Part shown: one piece after another, positions 8,034 through 17,094 of the stretch
Numbering within the stretch: position 1 is the first letter of the stretch
How the letters are laid out: each line of letters starts with the position of its first letter
Made by a program: the position numbers and the translations under genes
The notes under the pieces: model-generated
The model's database searches: none
Told to the model about the DNA's origin: nothing
Seen by the model: only the letters and a program-made list of their open reading frames with translations
Assembly: GCA_030524545.1 (NCBI GenBank)
Contig: JAUNGM010000016.1
Span: forward strand, 32,300 to 96,299
DNA from: Eubacteriales bacterium
GTDB taxonomy: Bacteria; Bacillota; Clostridia; Lachnospirales; Lachnospiraceae
Reading direction: 5' to 3'
DNA: 64,000 bases

Positions 8034-8882
8034 TTATGAAAAGAAGCTTTCTGCAATACTTACATCTGCAATATAGCCGACGCTGCCGGTCATGTAAATG
8101 GTGCCGTCTTCCTTGATGTCAATCTGGATCATGCCGCCTGGCTGGTTGACGTTGATACGGTCTTCTACAAGGCCAAGGCGGTGGGCTGCAATGGCTGCTG
8201 CGCAGCTTCCTGTTCCGGAGGCTTTGGTGTAGCCGCTTCCGCGCTCCCAGATTTCGATATCCAGGTTTCCTTTGTCAATCTGGTGACAGATCTGAAGATT
8301 CATGCGCTCAGGGAACTGGTCTGCGTTTTCGACGTAGGGGCCGAGTTCCTTTGCCATCTCCGAAGTTACTTTATCTGCAAAGATAATGCAATGCGGGTTT
8401 CCTACAGTGAGACAGGTTGCTTTGTATTCTTTGCTGTTGAATGTGAAAGGCTCGTTGATGACCTCACGGACTTCACCTGTCACAGGAATTTCCCGGGAAA
8501 TAAAGGAGGCTTTCCCCATGTTTACACGAAACTCCGTGGCACGGCTGTTCAGACATTCCACTTCGATCGAGCCGGACAGGGTTTCTATGGAAAACTTCTG
8601 CTCACTTACATATTCCTGATCCATAAGATATTTGGCAAAAATACGTACGCCGTTGCCGCTGATGGCAGACTCGCTTCCGTCAGAATTGTAAATGTGTACG
8701 CCCATTTTTCCATTAATCTCCACAGGGCCGTAAAGCACACCGTCCGCACCAAGGCCGAAACCGCGCTGGCACATCAGTGCAATTTTCTTTCCCTGGAGCT
8801 GTATACGGTTTTTATTCGGATCCAGAATCAGGTAATCATTCCCCAAACCCTGGTATTTCATCATCGTAATACAATCCTTCAT
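8034..8882 (-). CDS. dapF: diaminopimelate epimerase family protein with Ser/Ser active site
   Basis: A 282-residue DapF homologue. DapF converts LL- to meso-diaminopimelate with two catalytic cysteines, one per half of a pseudo-symmetric fold. The fold markers are all present (GLGNDYLIL, GFGLGADGVL, NSDGSE, GNPHCIIF, WERGSG). However, the first catalytic motif reads AISGNG instead of xxCGNG (Ser75, codon AGC at 8660-8658), and the second reads KASGTGSC instead of xACGTGxC (Ser222, codon TCC at 8219-8217). The ATG at 8882 was chosen for its AGAGGA site; the frame is open further upstream. It lies 112 bases after metY. It may be a divergent racemase/epimerase or a weak DapF; the family call is certain and the substrate is not. 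Confidence 0.85.
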   Translation of the reverse strand: MKDCITMMKYQGLGNDYLILDPNKNRIQLQGKKIALMCQRGFGLGADGVLYGPVEINGKMGVHIYNSDGSESAISGNGVRIFAKYLMDQEYVSEQKFSIETLSGSIEVECLNSRATEFRVNMGKASFISREIPVTGEVREVINEPFTFNSKEYKATCLTVGNPHCIIFADKVTSEMAKELGPYVENADQFPERMNLQICHQIDKGNLDIEIWERGSGYTKASGTGSCAAAIAAHRLGLVEDRINVNQPGGMIQIDIKEDGTIYMTGSVGYIADVSIAESFFS

Positions 8883-8994
8883 GGCAATTTCCTCTCTTTC
8901 CCAAAGCAATCCGTAGTTGTTTAGTATTATTATACATTTTATTTTTACCATGTATATAGAAGAAATTGCTTGTTACCTTGCAAAAAATGTGGTT

Positions 8995-10284
8995 TTATTT
9001 GATTTTATCAAATGCCTGCTCCAGATCTTCGATGATATCATCAATATGCTCCGTACCAATGGAGAGACGGATGGTATTCGGCTTGATTCCCGCTGCAAGC
9101 TGGGCCTCGGTGCTGAGCTGGGCGTGAGTGGTGGTTGCAGGATGAATCACCAGAGATTTCACATCCGCTACATTGGCAAGGAGGGAAAACAGCTCCAGGT
9201 TGTCGATAAACTTCTGCGCTTCTTCCACACCGCCCTTGATCTCAAAGGTAAAGATGGATGCACCTCCGTTCGGGAAGTATCTCTCATACAGAGCATGCTG
9301 CGGATGATCCTGAAGGGACGGATGGTTCACCTTCTCTACAAGCGGATGATCTTTCAGGTAGTCTACAGCTTTCCGTGCATTCTCTGCGTGACGATCCAGA
9401 CGAAGGGAAAGTGTTTCCAGCCCCTGGAGAAGAATGAAGGCATTGAACGGGGAAATCGTAGCGCCTGTGTCACGGAGGAGAATTGCCCGGATATAGGTTA
9501 CAAATGCTGCTGCTCCCACGGCCTTTGTAAAAGAAACACCATGGTAACTCGGGTTCGGCTCTGTAAACTGCGGGAATTTCCCGGAAGCTTCCCAGTCAAA
9601 CTTACCGCTGTCTACAATGACACCGCCGAGAGATGTTCCGTGGCCGCCGATAAATTTGGTTGCGGAATGTACCACAACATCAGCGCCGTGCTCAATCGGA
9701 CGGATCAGGTACGGAGTACCAAAGGTATTGTCAATTACCAGCGGGATCTGATGGCTGTGTGCAATTTCTGCCAGAGCATCAATATCCGGAATATCGGAGT
9801 TTGGATTTCCCAACGTCTCCACATACAGAATCTTTGTATTCGGTAAAATCGCTGCCTTTACTTCTTCCAGATTATGAATATCTACAAACGTTGTGCTGAT
9901 TCCATAATCACGAAGCGTAGCGTCCAGAAGATTATAGCTGCCGCCGTAGATGGTATTCTGTGCTACCACATGATCACCGGCTTTGGCCAGTGCCTGAATC
10001 GTGTAGGTAATGGCTGCCGCTCCGGAAGCTACCGCAAGACCTGCCACACCGCCTTCCAAAGCGGCTACACGATCCTCAAAAACACCCTGGGTAGAGTTTG
10101 TCAGACGTCCGTAAATGTTACCGCCCTCTGCCAGCCCGAAACGTGCTGCTGCCTGTGCGCAGTCTTTAAATACATAAGAAGTTGTCTGATAGATCGGTAC
10201 TGCGCGTGCATCTGTTGCCACATCCGGCTGTTCCTGTCCTACATGAAGCTGTAATGTCTCAAATCTGTAATTTTTCTTTGCCAT
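8995..10284 (-). CDS. metY: O-acetylhomoserine aminocarboxypropyltransferase (sulfhydrylase)
   Basis: A PLP-dependent Cys/Met metabolism enzyme of 429 residues, the usual length for the MetY group. It makes homocysteine from O-acetylhomoserine and sulfide. Landmarks are [15 protein letters not shown], the aspartate that holds the PLP ring nitrogen in [12 protein letters not shown], and the PLP lysine in [16 protein letters not shown]. The [13 protein letters not shown]-terminal motif is complete. The ATG at 10284 follows AGGAT with about nine bases of spacing. It stands behind a leader of about 310 bases with a structured RNA and a poly-cysteine upstream ORF, which suggests control by sulfur amino acid supply. 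A divergent AraC regulator is upstream. Confidence 0.93.
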   Translation of the reverse strand: MAKKNYRFETLQLHVGQEQPDVATDARAVPIYQTTSYVFKDCAQAAARFGLAEGGNIYGRLTNSTQGVFEDRVAALEGGVAGLAVASGAAAITYTIQALAKAGDHVVAQNTIYGGSYNLLDATLRDYGISTTFVDIHNLEEVKAAILPNTKILYVETLGNPNSDIPDIDALAEIAHSHQIPLVIDNTFGTPYLIRPIEHGADVVVHSATKFIGGHGTSLGGVIVDSGKFDWEASGKFPQFTEPNPSYHGVSFTKAVGAAAFVTYIRAILLRDTGATISPFNAFILLQGLETLSLRLDRHAENARKAVDYLKDHPLVEKVNHPSLQDHPQHALYERYFPNGGASIFTFEIKGGVEEAQKFIDNLELFSLLANVADVKSLVIHPATTTHAQLSTEAQLAAGIKPNTIRLSIGTEHIDDIIEDLEQAFDKIK

Positions 10285-10302
10285 AATTTATATCCTGTGA
10301 TC

Positions 10303-10400
10303 ATCCGGAATGTTCCATAAGCCCGGCAGAGTATCTGCTGCCGGATAATCACTTATCCTTTCTATTATTATATATGATCATGAATGTCATTGACTGCCGG
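10303..10400 (-). promoter_or_regulatory. candidate attenuator between the Cys-rich leader ORF and metY
   Basis: On the minus strand CCGGCAG occurs twice (10400-10394 and 10344-10338), followed by a single complement CTGCCGG (10329-10323), so either copy could pair with it but not both. A competing longer stem pairs 10352-10342 (containing ATCCGG) with 10308-10298 (containing CCGGAT), ending just before the metY ribosome binding site. The first copy lies three bases after the leader ORF stop, where a stalled ribosome would mask it. The pairings are visible; the switch itself is inference. No U-run follows, so control of translation is more likely than termination. Confidence 0.5.
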
Positions 10401-10402
10401 TA

Positions 10403-10471
10403 TTATCTGCAGCAGCACATTCGTCCATTCCGAAAATTTTCTCTCAGCAGTTCTTGAAATAAGTGATTCAT
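10403..10471 (-). CDS. 22-residue poly-cysteine leader peptide upstream of metY
   Basis: A short ORF with a perfect ribosome binding site (AGGAGG, five bases before ATG at 10471). The peptide starts MNHLFQELL and ends GRMCCCR; three consecutive TGC codons (10417-10409) lie one codon before the stop TAA at 10405-10403. It is in the 5' leader of metY, 118 bases before the metY start and downstream of a consensus promoter. Tandem codons for a pathway amino acid just before the stop are the hallmark of ribosome-mediated attenuation leaders; poly-cysteine upstream ORFs controlling cysteine genes are known in actinobacteria. Here the peptide probably measures charged tRNA-Cys. It may have no function as a protein. 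Confidence 0.75.
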   Translation of the reverse strand: MNHLFQELLRENFRNGRMCCCR

Positions 10472-10474
10472 GTT

Positions 10475-10598
10475 ATCCTCCTGTGACGGCAATTCCACCT
10501 TACCGGCCCATAGCCTTGCAGCCGGTGCAAGGTTTGGGAGTGAACAGCAACCCTGCGGCTACTCTCTTGCCCTTTATTCATACTTGTTTAGTAGGTAT
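10475..10598 (-). promoter_or_regulatory. structured leader RNA upstream of the Cys-rich leader ORF
   Basis: On the minus strand the RNA can form an outer stem GGCAA (10571-10567)/UUGCC (10492-10488). It also has an inner hairpin CCUUGCA/UGCAAGG, whose loop residues (10525-10521) are complementary to 10507-10503 and could form a pseudoknot, and a partial stem GAGU/ACUC. It ends at the AGGAGG of the leader ORF (10481-10476). I compared it by eye with SAM-I, T-box, cobalamin, FMN, THF and TPP consensus cores and it does not fit any. A ~35-base part recurs at 63905-63940. It looks like a riboswitch-type element, but the class is unidentified. Confidence 0.5.
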
Positions 10599-10604
10599 AT
10601 TGGA

Positions 10605-10633
10605 ATATTACCACTTATTCCCTACTTTGTCAA
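10605..10633 (-). promoter_or_regulatory. promoter of the metY leader
   Basis: TTGACA (10633-10628), a 17-base spacer and TAATAT (10610-10605) on the minus strand give a near-consensus sigma-A promoter. The transcript would begin about 10598 and read the structured element, the leader ORF and metY. Confidence 0.85.
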
Positions 10634-10730
10634 TAGGTATTCTAAAAAGAAAAACTGAATTTTCGGTTGAGAAAATCACCGCATTCCGTTATATTTAATA
10701 CAGATCATGTGGTGCACAGGAGGAAGCCCT

Positions 10731-11558
10731 ATGGAACATTCTTTAGAACCAATGGAAAAGTCCGGATATCTCAATGAGGAATACCGTCTCTTCCACATCA
10801 AAGACCAGACAGAACGCGAATACCATCCCCATTACCACGACTTTCACAAGATCATTGTCTTTCTTTCCGGCAAAGTCACCTATCATATTGAGGGAAAAGC
10901 CTACCACCTGAAGCCCTGGGATATTCTTCTGGTCAACCAGGGAGCCATCCACAAGCCGGAGATCGACACCAGCCTTCCCTATGAGCGCTTTATCCTGTGG
11001 ATCCGGAGTGACATTCACGACCATGAACTGACCACCTGCTTCCAAAAGGCCCGTGACCGCAGCTTCAATCTGATCCGTCTGGACTCCCAGGTACAGGAAC
11101 GCCTGAAAGATATCCTGTCGGAACTGGAAAGCTCTCTCCGGAGCGACGCTTTCTGTTCGGATTTATTAAGCTATGCCCTGTTTTCCCAGCTTATGGTCTA
11201 TGTCAATAGAATTTTTCTGGAGGAAAGCTATATTCTTGACCAGAAATCCTACACCTTCGATTCTCAGATAGAAAGCCTTGTGCGCTACATCAACCATCAC
11301 CTGGACAGAGATTTGTCCATCGACCACCTGGCCCGGAAATATTTTCTCAGCAAATATCATATGATGAGAAAGTTCAAAGAAGAGACCGGTTATACCATGC
11401 ATAATTACATTACCAGCAAGCGTCTGCTTAACGCCCGAGACCTCATCTCTCATGGTACCCCTGTGATGAAAGCAGCTCAGCAGAGCGGATTCAAAGATTA
11501 CACGACCTTTGTACGTGCCTATAAAAAACAATTCGGCGCATCTCCCACCAAAGGGTGA
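10731..11558 (+). CDS. AraC family transcriptional regulator (cupin sensor)
   Basis: A 275-residue regulator. The N-terminal cupin-like arm has a HxHxxxH-like cluster (YHPHYHDFHKI) and SGKVTYHIEGKAYHLKPWDILL. The C-terminal ~95 residues are two AraC helix-turn-helix units (LDRDLSIDHLARKYFLSKYH and AAQQSGFKDYTTFVRAYKKQ). I chose the ATG at 10731 because AGGAGG sits seven bases upstream; an earlier ATG at 10707 lacks a site. It is divergent from metY and could control it or an unlinked pathway. The ligand cannot be predicted. Confidence 0.9.
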   Translation: MEHSLEPMEKSGYLNEEYRLFHIKDQTEREYHPHYHDFHKIIVFLSGKVTYHIEGKAYHLKPWDILLVNQGAIHKPEIDTSLPYERFILWIRSDIHDHELTTCFQKARDRSFNLIRLDSQVQERLKDILSELESSLRSDAFCSDLLSYALFSQLMVYVNRIFLEESYILDQKSYTFDSQIESLVRYINHHLDRDLSIDHLARKYFLSKYHMMRKFKEETGYTMHNYITSKRLLNARDLISHGTPVMKAAQQSGFKDYTTFVRAYKKQFGASPTKG

Positions 11559-11579
11559 GGGATACGCCGATTTTCTTTT
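11534..11579 (+). terminator. intrinsic terminator of the AraC gene
   Basis: CGGCG (11534-11538) and CGCCG (11565-11569) close an interrupted stem containing TCCCaCC/GGgTGAGGGA-type pairing, followed by ATTTTCTTTTC. The stem includes the AraC stop codon, so coding and terminator sequence overlap. secA converges from the other side. Confidence 0.75.
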
Positions 11580-11593
11580 CGTTTATTCTGTTA

Positions 11594-14170
11594 TCAGGCC
11601 TTTGCCGCTTTGCGTCCGCAGCACTGCTTATATTTCTTGCCGCTTCCGCACGGACACGGATCGTTCGGGTATACTTTGATCTCTTTTCTCTGAACAGGCT
11701 TCTTGGCAACGCTGTCATCCTTATTGGTTCCGGTTACTTTTGCTACCTGTTCACGCTCAATCTTCTGCTCTACATGAACATGATAAAGCATCCGGAGAGT
11801 ATCCTCCTGAATGACATTCGTCATGTTATTGAACATCTCATAAGCGCTCATCTTATATTCCACAACCGGGTCACGCTGACCGTAAGCTGCCAGACCGATA
11901 CCCTGACGAAGGATTTCCATATCATCGATATGATCCATCCACTTGCTGTCAATACATTTCAGGAGTACAACCCGCTCCAGCTCACGAAGCTGTTCTGCTT
12001 CCGGGAATTCGGATTCTTTTGCTTCATAAAGCTTCACTGCTTCTTCCTTCAGTACGTGCTTCATCTCGTTCCTGCGTTTGCCCTTCACCTTGTCAGGAGT
12101 AAGCGGCTCTACCGGGATGATCGGCAGGAATGTGGTATTAAATTCATTCAGATCCCATTCTTCCGCATCTACATCATCAGAGAAGCACATATCAACGGTA
12201 CTGTCCACAATATCGGTGATCATCTTATAGATAGCATCACGCATATTCTCTCCGTCCAGTACCTGACGGCGCTCTTTATAAATGATCTCACGCTGTTCAT
12301 TATTTACCTGGTCATAATCCAGCAGGTTCTTACGGATACCAAAGTTGTTAAACTCAATCTTCTCCTGTGCCTTCTCAATGGCGCTGGAAAGCATCTTATG
12401 CTCGATCTGCTCGTTCTCTGCAACGCCCAGTGAGGTGAATACCTTCATCAGACGCTCGGAGCCGAACAGACGCATCAGGTCGTCCTCCAGGGAAATATAG
12501 AAACGGGATTCACCCGGGTCGCCCTGTCGTCCGGAACGTCCGCGGAGCTGGTTGTCAATACGTCTGGATTCGTGGCGCTCCGTACCGATGATCTTCAGGC
12601 CGCCGGCCTCTCTTGCCACATCATCCAGCTTAATATCCGTACCACGGCCGGCCATATTGGTAGCGATGGTGACTGCACCGGCCTGTCCTGCCTGTGCAAC
12701 GATCTCTGCCTCAAGCTCATGGAATTTCGCATTCAAAACATTGTGCTGGATGCCCTCTCTGCGGAGCATCTTGCTGATCAGCTCGGAAGTTTCGATGGTG
12801 ATGGTACCAACCAGAACCGGCTGCTGCTTATCATGTGCTTCCTTAACTGCACGGACAACCGCATTGAATTTCTCTTTCTTTGTCATATATACGGCATCAT
12901 CCAGATCCTTACGCTGAACAGGCCTGTTCGTCGGAATCTCTACAACGTCCATGCCGTAGATATCACGGAACTCTTTTTCTTCGGTAAGGGCTGTACCGGT
13001 CATACCGCCTTTTTTATCGTATTTATTAAAGAAGTTCTGGAAGGTGATGGTTGCAAGGGTCTTGCTCTCACGTTTTACCTTCACATGCTCCTTCGCCTCG
13101 ATTGCCTGATGAAGTCCGTCAGAATAACGGCGGCCCGGCATGATACGTCCGGTAAATTCATCGACGATCAGGATCTCGTCATCTTTTACCACGTAGTCCT
13201 GATCCTTATGCATCAGGTTGTGGGCACGCAGAGCCAGGATGATATTGTGCTGGATCTCCAGATTCTCCGGGTCTGCCAGATTCTCAATACTGAAGAATTT
13301 CTCAACCTTATGAACACCCTGTTCTGTCAGATTGACGATCTTATCCTTCTCATTTACAACAAAGTCACCTGTCTCAATGACTTCTTCTCCCATAATGGCG
13401 GCCATCTTGGTCATCTCATGGCTGGCTTCTCCGCGCTCAAGCTGCTGTGCAAGAATGTCACACACTTCATAAAGCTTGGTGGATTTGCCGCTCTGTCCGG
13501 AAATGATCAGAGGAGTACGCGCCTCGTCGATCAGAACAGAGTCAACCTCATCAATGATGCAGTAATGCAGGTCTCTCTGCACAAGCTGCTCTTTATAAAT
13601 AACCATGTTATCACGAAGATAGTCGAAACCAAGTTCATTATTGGTAACATATGTGATGTCGCAATTGTATGCTGCGCGGCGTTCTTCCGACTTCATGTCG
13701 TTCAGAACAACACCTACGGTAAGGCCCAGGAATTCATGTACCTTGCCCATCCACTCAGCATCTCGCTTTGCCAGGTAATCGTTGACGGTAACGATGTGTA
13801 CGCCTCTGCCCTCCAGGGCGTTCAGGTATGCCGGAAGGGTGGATACGAGGGTCTTTCCTTCACCGGTCTTCATCTCAGCGATTCGCCCCTGATGAAGGAT
13901 AATGCCGCCGATGATCTGTACACGGTAATGCTCCATGCCGAGTACACGCTTGGCAGCTTCACGTACGGTCGCAAAAGCTTCCGGGAGAAGGGAATCCAGC
14001 GTAGCGCCTTCTTCCAGACGTTTCTTGTATTCTCTTGTTTTATCCCGAAGCTGTTCATCTGTCAGTTTCTGCATTTCCGGACGCAGGGCTTCTGTCTTCT
14101 CCACCAGCGGCATGATTCTCTTTACCTCACGCTGGCTGTGCGTTCCGAATACTTTTGAAAAAACATTCAT
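11594..14170 (-). CDS. secA: preprotein translocase ATPase SecA
   Basis: SecA, 858 residues, the ATPase motor that drives unfolded secretory proteins through SecYEG. The Walker A motif [17 protein letters not shown], the DEAD-type box ([17 protein letters not shown]), the second nucleotide-binding fold ([11 protein letters not shown]) and the [19 protein letters not shown] arginine-finger region are intact. The C terminus carries the Zn-binding [13 protein letters not shown] motif that contacts SecB or ribosomes. The start at 14170 follows CAGGAGTAAACCT. It is a single full-length gene, separated from hpf by about 260 bases that include a terminator. Confidence 0.98.
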   Translation of the reverse strand: MNVFSKVFGTHSQREVKRIMPLVEKTEALRPEMQKLTDEQLRDKTREYKKRLEEGATLDSLLPEAFATVREAAKRVLGMEHYRVQIIGGIILHQGRIAEMKTGEGKTLVSTLPAYLNALEGRGVHIVTVNDYLAKRDAEWMGKVHEFLGLTVGVVLNDMKSEERRAAYNCDITYVTNNELGFDYLRDNMVIYKEQLVQRDLHYCIIDEVDSVLIDEARTPLIISGQSGKSTKLYEVCDILAQQLERGEASHEMTKMAAIMGEEVIETGDFVVNEKDKIVNLTEQGVHKVEKFFSIENLADPENLEIQHNIILALRAHNLMHKDQDYVVKDDEILIVDEFTGRIMPGRRYSDGLHQAIEAKEHVKVKRESKTLATITFQNFFNKYDKKGGMTGTALTEEKEFRDIYGMDVVEIPTNRPVQRKDLDDAVYMTKKEKFNAVVRAVKEAHDKQQPVLVGTITIETSELISKMLRREGIQHNVLNAKFHELEAEIVAQAGQAGAVTIATNMAGRGTDIKLDDVAREAGGLKIIGTERHESRRIDNQLRGRSGRQGDPGESRFYISLEDDLMRLFGSERLMKVFTSLGVAENEQIEHKMLSSAIEKAQEKIEFNNFGIRKNLLDYDQVNNEQREIIYKERRQVLDGENMRDAIYKMITDIVDSTVDMCFSDDVDAEEWDLNEFNTTFLPIIPVEPLTPDKVKGKRRNEMKHVLKEEAVKLYEAKESEFPEAEQLRELERVVLLKCIDSKWMDHIDDMEILRQGIGLAAYGQRDPVVEYKMSAYEMFNNMTNVIQEDTLRMLYHVHVEQKIEREQVAKVTGTNKDDSVAKKPVQRKEIKVYPNDPCPCGSGKKYKQCCGRKAAKA

Positions 14171-14350
14171 AGGTTTACTCCTGTCGGTTTTATTTTATAA
14201 TATTTGTATTTGATATAATTTTGTTTTTATTGACCATTATAAACAGTGTTTATGGCTCAAAACTGCACTATTATACGAAGTATATTCTAACACTTTCCGG
14301 ACTGGAAGACAATAAATTTTTAGTGAATAAAATATGTACACGTGATAATC

Positions 14351-14393
14351 ACTAAAAATGCTCCCCGGAATATGCAAGCACATTCCAGGGAGC
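14351..14393 (-). terminator. hpf: intrinsic terminator of hpf
   Basis: The minus strand reads GCTCCCTGGAAT ... ATTCCGGGGAGC (14393-14360), a 12-pair stem with one mismatch, followed by ATTTTTAGT. This is a classic rho-independent terminator 35 bases beyond the hpf stop. Confidence 0.85.
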
Positions 14394-14428
14394 AAAGCTT
14401 CACTTTCATCTGCAATTCTTAATATTGA

Positions 14429-14956
14429 TCATACCTCCGGCTCGATCAATCCATAGGTATTTCCTTTACGCTTATAAACCACATTCACCTGATCTGTTTC
14501 CGCATTTACAAAAACAAAGAAATTGTGTCCGAGAAGCTCCATCTGTACACAGGCATCTTCCGGATACATAGGCTTGATGTCGAATTTCTTGGTTCTGATG
14601 ATCTTAACCTCTTCATCTTCCTCGTAATCCCTGTCCAGATATTCCTTCTGGAAGTTGCCGGGGGCCTGTTTCTTATCTACGATTTTATTTTTGTATTTGC
14701 GGAGCTGGCGCTCAATTACCTCTTCTACCAGGTCAATGGATACATACATATCATTGCTTACCTGCTCAGAACGGATGATATTGCCTTTCATCGGGATTGT
14801 GACTTCAATCTTCTGTCTTTCTTTTTCCACACTTAAAGTTACTACAACTTCGGTGTCAGGAGTGAAATACCTTTCCAGCTTCCCAAGCTTGTCTTCAACG
14901 GCTGTACGAAGCCCTTCAGAAACTGTAATATTTTTTCCGCTAATAATAAATTTCAT
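14429..14956 (-). CDS. hpf: long-form ribosome hibernation promoting factor
   Basis: A 175-residue long-form HPF. The N-terminal domain (about 1-100, MKFIISGKNITVSEGLRTAV) binds the 30S decoding region. The C-terminal domain (about 118-175, KKFDIKPMYPEDACVQMELLGHNFFVF) dimerises and so makes 100S disomes in stationary phase. Length and both domains are typical of Firmicutes. The start at 14956 follows AAAGGGGATGGAAGC. It is a single gene with its own terminator. Confidence 0.95.
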   Translation of the reverse strand: MKFIISGKNITVSEGLRTAVEDKLGKLERYFTPDTEVVVTLSVEKERQKIEVTIPMKGNIIRSEQVSNDMYVSIDLVEEVIERQLRKYKNKIVDKKQAPGNFQKEYLDRDYEEDEEVKIIRTKKFDIKPMYPEDACVQMELLGHNFFVFVNAETDQVNVVYKRKGNTYGLIEPEV

Positions 14957-15064
14957 GCTTCCATCCCCTTTGCTGTTTGATAAGCCTATTATATCACATC
15001 AGGGACAATTTTAACATCACTTTACAAAAAATTTATATTTAATCTGAATCTTTTTACGAAAATA

Positions 15065-15397
15065 CTAAAAAATCCTGTCACCGTTTTTCACGTTCTCTGT
15101 GGGAACCAGAAGGACAACTCCCTGCTCTGACTCACTGCCGAGAATACGTACTTCACTCTTCACGCTGCCGATACGCATAGGTTCCAGGTTAATGCAGCAT
15201 ACCACCTGTCTTCCCACAAGCTCCTCCGGAGTATAAACCTCCGTGATCTGTGCGGATGAGGTCTTCGTACCAATCTCCTCCCCGAAATCAATCGTCAGCT
15301 TATACGCCGGCTTTCTGGCCCTTTTGTTGATGCCGGCTTCAATGATCGTACCCACGCGCACGTCTACTTTGTCAAAATCATCTACTGTAATGCTCAT
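15065..15397 (-). CDS. csaA: CsaA-type tRNA-binding domain protein
   Basis: A 110-residue stand-alone tRNA-binding (EMAP II-like) OB-fold. The pattern DVRVGTIIEAGINKRARKPAYKL near the N terminus (residues ~12-34) and CCINLEPMRIGSVKSEVRIL identify the CsaA group, which has been described as a secretion-related chaperone in Bacillus. It starts at 15397 with GGAAGAACGTAAG before it. Length matches the family exactly. Its proximity to secA and hpf is suggestive but they are not one operon. Confidence 0.9.
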   Translation of the reverse strand: MSITVDDFDKVDVRVGTIIEAGINKRARKPAYKLTIDFGEEIGTKTSSAQITEVYTPEELVGRQVVCCINLEPMRIGSVKSEVRILGSESEQGVVLLVPTENVKNGDRIF

Positions 15398-15478
15398 CTT
15401 ACGTTCTTCCTTTCCAAAAACTTCATCTTTTCTATTTTACTATAAGCAGACCGGAAAGGGAAGACTCCTGTTTGCATC

Positions 15479-16843
15479 TCATTTTTTCTTTTCAGCCCAC
15501 AGCTCTTCTGCTGCCTCAGCCCATTTGGCCGCATACTGTTCACATTTGCCGCAGAGATGTTCTGCAGATTCCGGTGACTGAAGGTCTGTGGAATGGGCAC
15601 CGGTTTCCTTTACAAGGCGCTGCAGGATTTCCGGGTTTTCCAGCATCGGGCATGGACGCAGATGATTCTCATTAAACGGCTGGTTATCATGATAAGCCAT
15701 AAACAGCGGCTGTTTCAGGATCTCCAGAACCGTATTTTCCCGAATATTCCCGTTGGAATAATGGATGAAAACACACGGCTCCGCATCACCGTTGGCATTG
15801 ATGTGGAAGTAGTTTCTGCCTCCTGCAATACATCCGCCTACAAACTCTCCGTCGTTCTGGAAGTCCATGGTAAAAATACCGGGGCCTTTCTTCATGTTCC
15901 GGATCTCTCTTACCCGGTCATGCATGTAAAGACGCTGTTCCACAGAAGGAAGCAGTTCCACGGACGCATCGTTTCCGACAGGCATGTAGTGGAAATACAG
16001 GGAATAACGGCAGCCCTTTTCGATGATCATCTGAATAAATTCATCGCTGGTGACACTTTCGATATTCTGGCTTGTATAACAGATGGAGGTACCGAAAACA
16101 AGCCCATAGGACTTCAGCAGATCCATCGCATGCATGACTTTGCCGTAAACGCCCTCTCCTCTGCGCAGGTCATTGACTTCCGGCCTGCCCTCCAGGCTGA
16201 TTGCCAGAAACAGATTGCCGACCTCCTGCATCTGTCTGCAAAGCTCCTCATCCACCAGCGTGCCGTTGGTATATGCCAGGAATACACAATCATGATGCTT
16301 CCGGCAAAGCTCAATGACATCCTTTTTGCGGACAAGCGGTTCGCCGCCCGTCAGCATATAGAAATAAACACCCAGTTCTTTTCCCTGGCGGATGACGGAG
16401 TCCATCTCATCAAGGGTCAGGTTCAGCTTGTTGCCGTATTCCGCAGCCCAGCATCCCGTACAATGAAGATTGCAGGCACTGGTCGGATCCATCAGAATAA
16501 TCCAGGGAATGTTGCAGTTATGGATCTTGCGCATTTCACGGATCATCTTTGTTCCATGGAACAGTGCTTCATATCCGAGATTCAGGATCGTTGTCTTCAG
16601 AACATGAGGATGAATCTCATCTACGATGGAATTCACGTAGCGGTTCAGTGTATATTCCGGATTGCAGGCCATATCCCGCAGATAGTCCCAGTTTACTCCC
16701 AGATCCTCATCTGCCATATATTTCTCCGCAGTGTCCAAAAACTGTTTATAAGCATCCTCGCGTTTTTTGTCAGCTCTGTTTACAACATAATCTGCTATCC
16801 CGGAAAATACTTTACGTCCTGCAGCATGTGTGATTTTACCCAT
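15479..16843 (-). CDS. radical SAM protein, unassigned function
   Basis: A 454-residue radical SAM enzyme. The cluster-binding motif CNLHCTGC (Cys124, Cys128, Cys131) and the SAM-binding TGGEPLVRKKD are intact. The C-terminal half has extra cysteines (GGCIAGGRNYFHINANGDAEPC, PCPMLE, CGKCEQYAAKW) in a SPASM-like arrangement that could bind further iron-sulfur clusters. The N-terminal ~110 residues are helical and not shared with peptide-maturase enzymes. No precursor peptide was seen beside it. It follows a TetR regulator on the same strand, with a palindrome in the gap, so that regulator probably controls it. The reaction is unknown. Confidence 0.88.
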   Translation of the reverse strand: MGKITHAAGRKVFSGIADYVVNRADKKREDAYKQFLDTAEKYMADEDLGVNWDYLRDMACNPEYTLNRYVNSIVDEIHPHVLKTTILNLGYEALFHGTKMIREMRKIHNCNIPWIILMDPTSACNLHCTGCWAAEYGNKLNLTLDEMDSVIRQGKELGVYFYMLTGGEPLVRKKDVIELCRKHHDCVFLAYTNGTLVDEELCRQMQEVGNLFLAISLEGRPEVNDLRRGEGVYGKVMHAMDLLKSYGLVFGTSICYTSQNIESVTSDEFIQMIIEKGCRYSLYFHYMPVGNDASVELLPSVEQRLYMHDRVREIRNMKKGPGIFTMDFQNDGEFVGGCIAGGRNYFHINANGDAEPCVFIHYSNGNIRENTVLEILKQPLFMAYHDNQPFNENHLRPCPMLENPEILQRLVKETGAHSTDLQSPESAEHLCGKCEQYAAKWAEAAEELWAEKKK

Positions 16844-17067
16844 TGTTACTCCTCCTTTGTCAAACAGCTGTCTGTTCTCGTCTTTCTATCCTATTAAGAC
16901 AAAAAACCTATCATTACAAAAATCATTCTATTTGCGCTAATTATGGTATTCCCTTATGGGTATTACAATTATACTGCGCATACAGTTTTTCTGATATGAC
17001 CAAAAAAGTAACAATGGTTAAATTTTTATCATTCTTTCAAATTTGACTAAATTTGTCACAAAATGCC

Positions 17068-17094
17068 GAAAGTGTCCAATTTTCGGACACTTTC
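17068..17094. promoter_or_regulatory. perfect 10-bp palindrome, likely TetR operator
   Basis: GAAAGTGTCC (17068-17077) and GGACACTTTC (17085-17094) form a perfect inverted repeat with a seven-base spacer. It touches the tetR stop codon and lies 225 bases upstream of the radical SAM gene. Neither side carries a good T-run, so an operator is favoured over a terminator. Confidence 0.5.

Noticed and set aside
10475-10598. Known riboswitch classes (SAM-I, T-box, cobalamin, FMN, THF, TPP)
   Set aside because: I compared the leader with the conserved core sequences and none fitted; the T-box-like GGTGGAATTGCC lacks the UGGNACC core and stem I, so I left the element unnamed.
12572-14158. 528-codon open frame antisense to secA
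   Set aside because: No ribosome binding site and no recognisable protein family; secA itself is full length and certain. It is a shadow frame.
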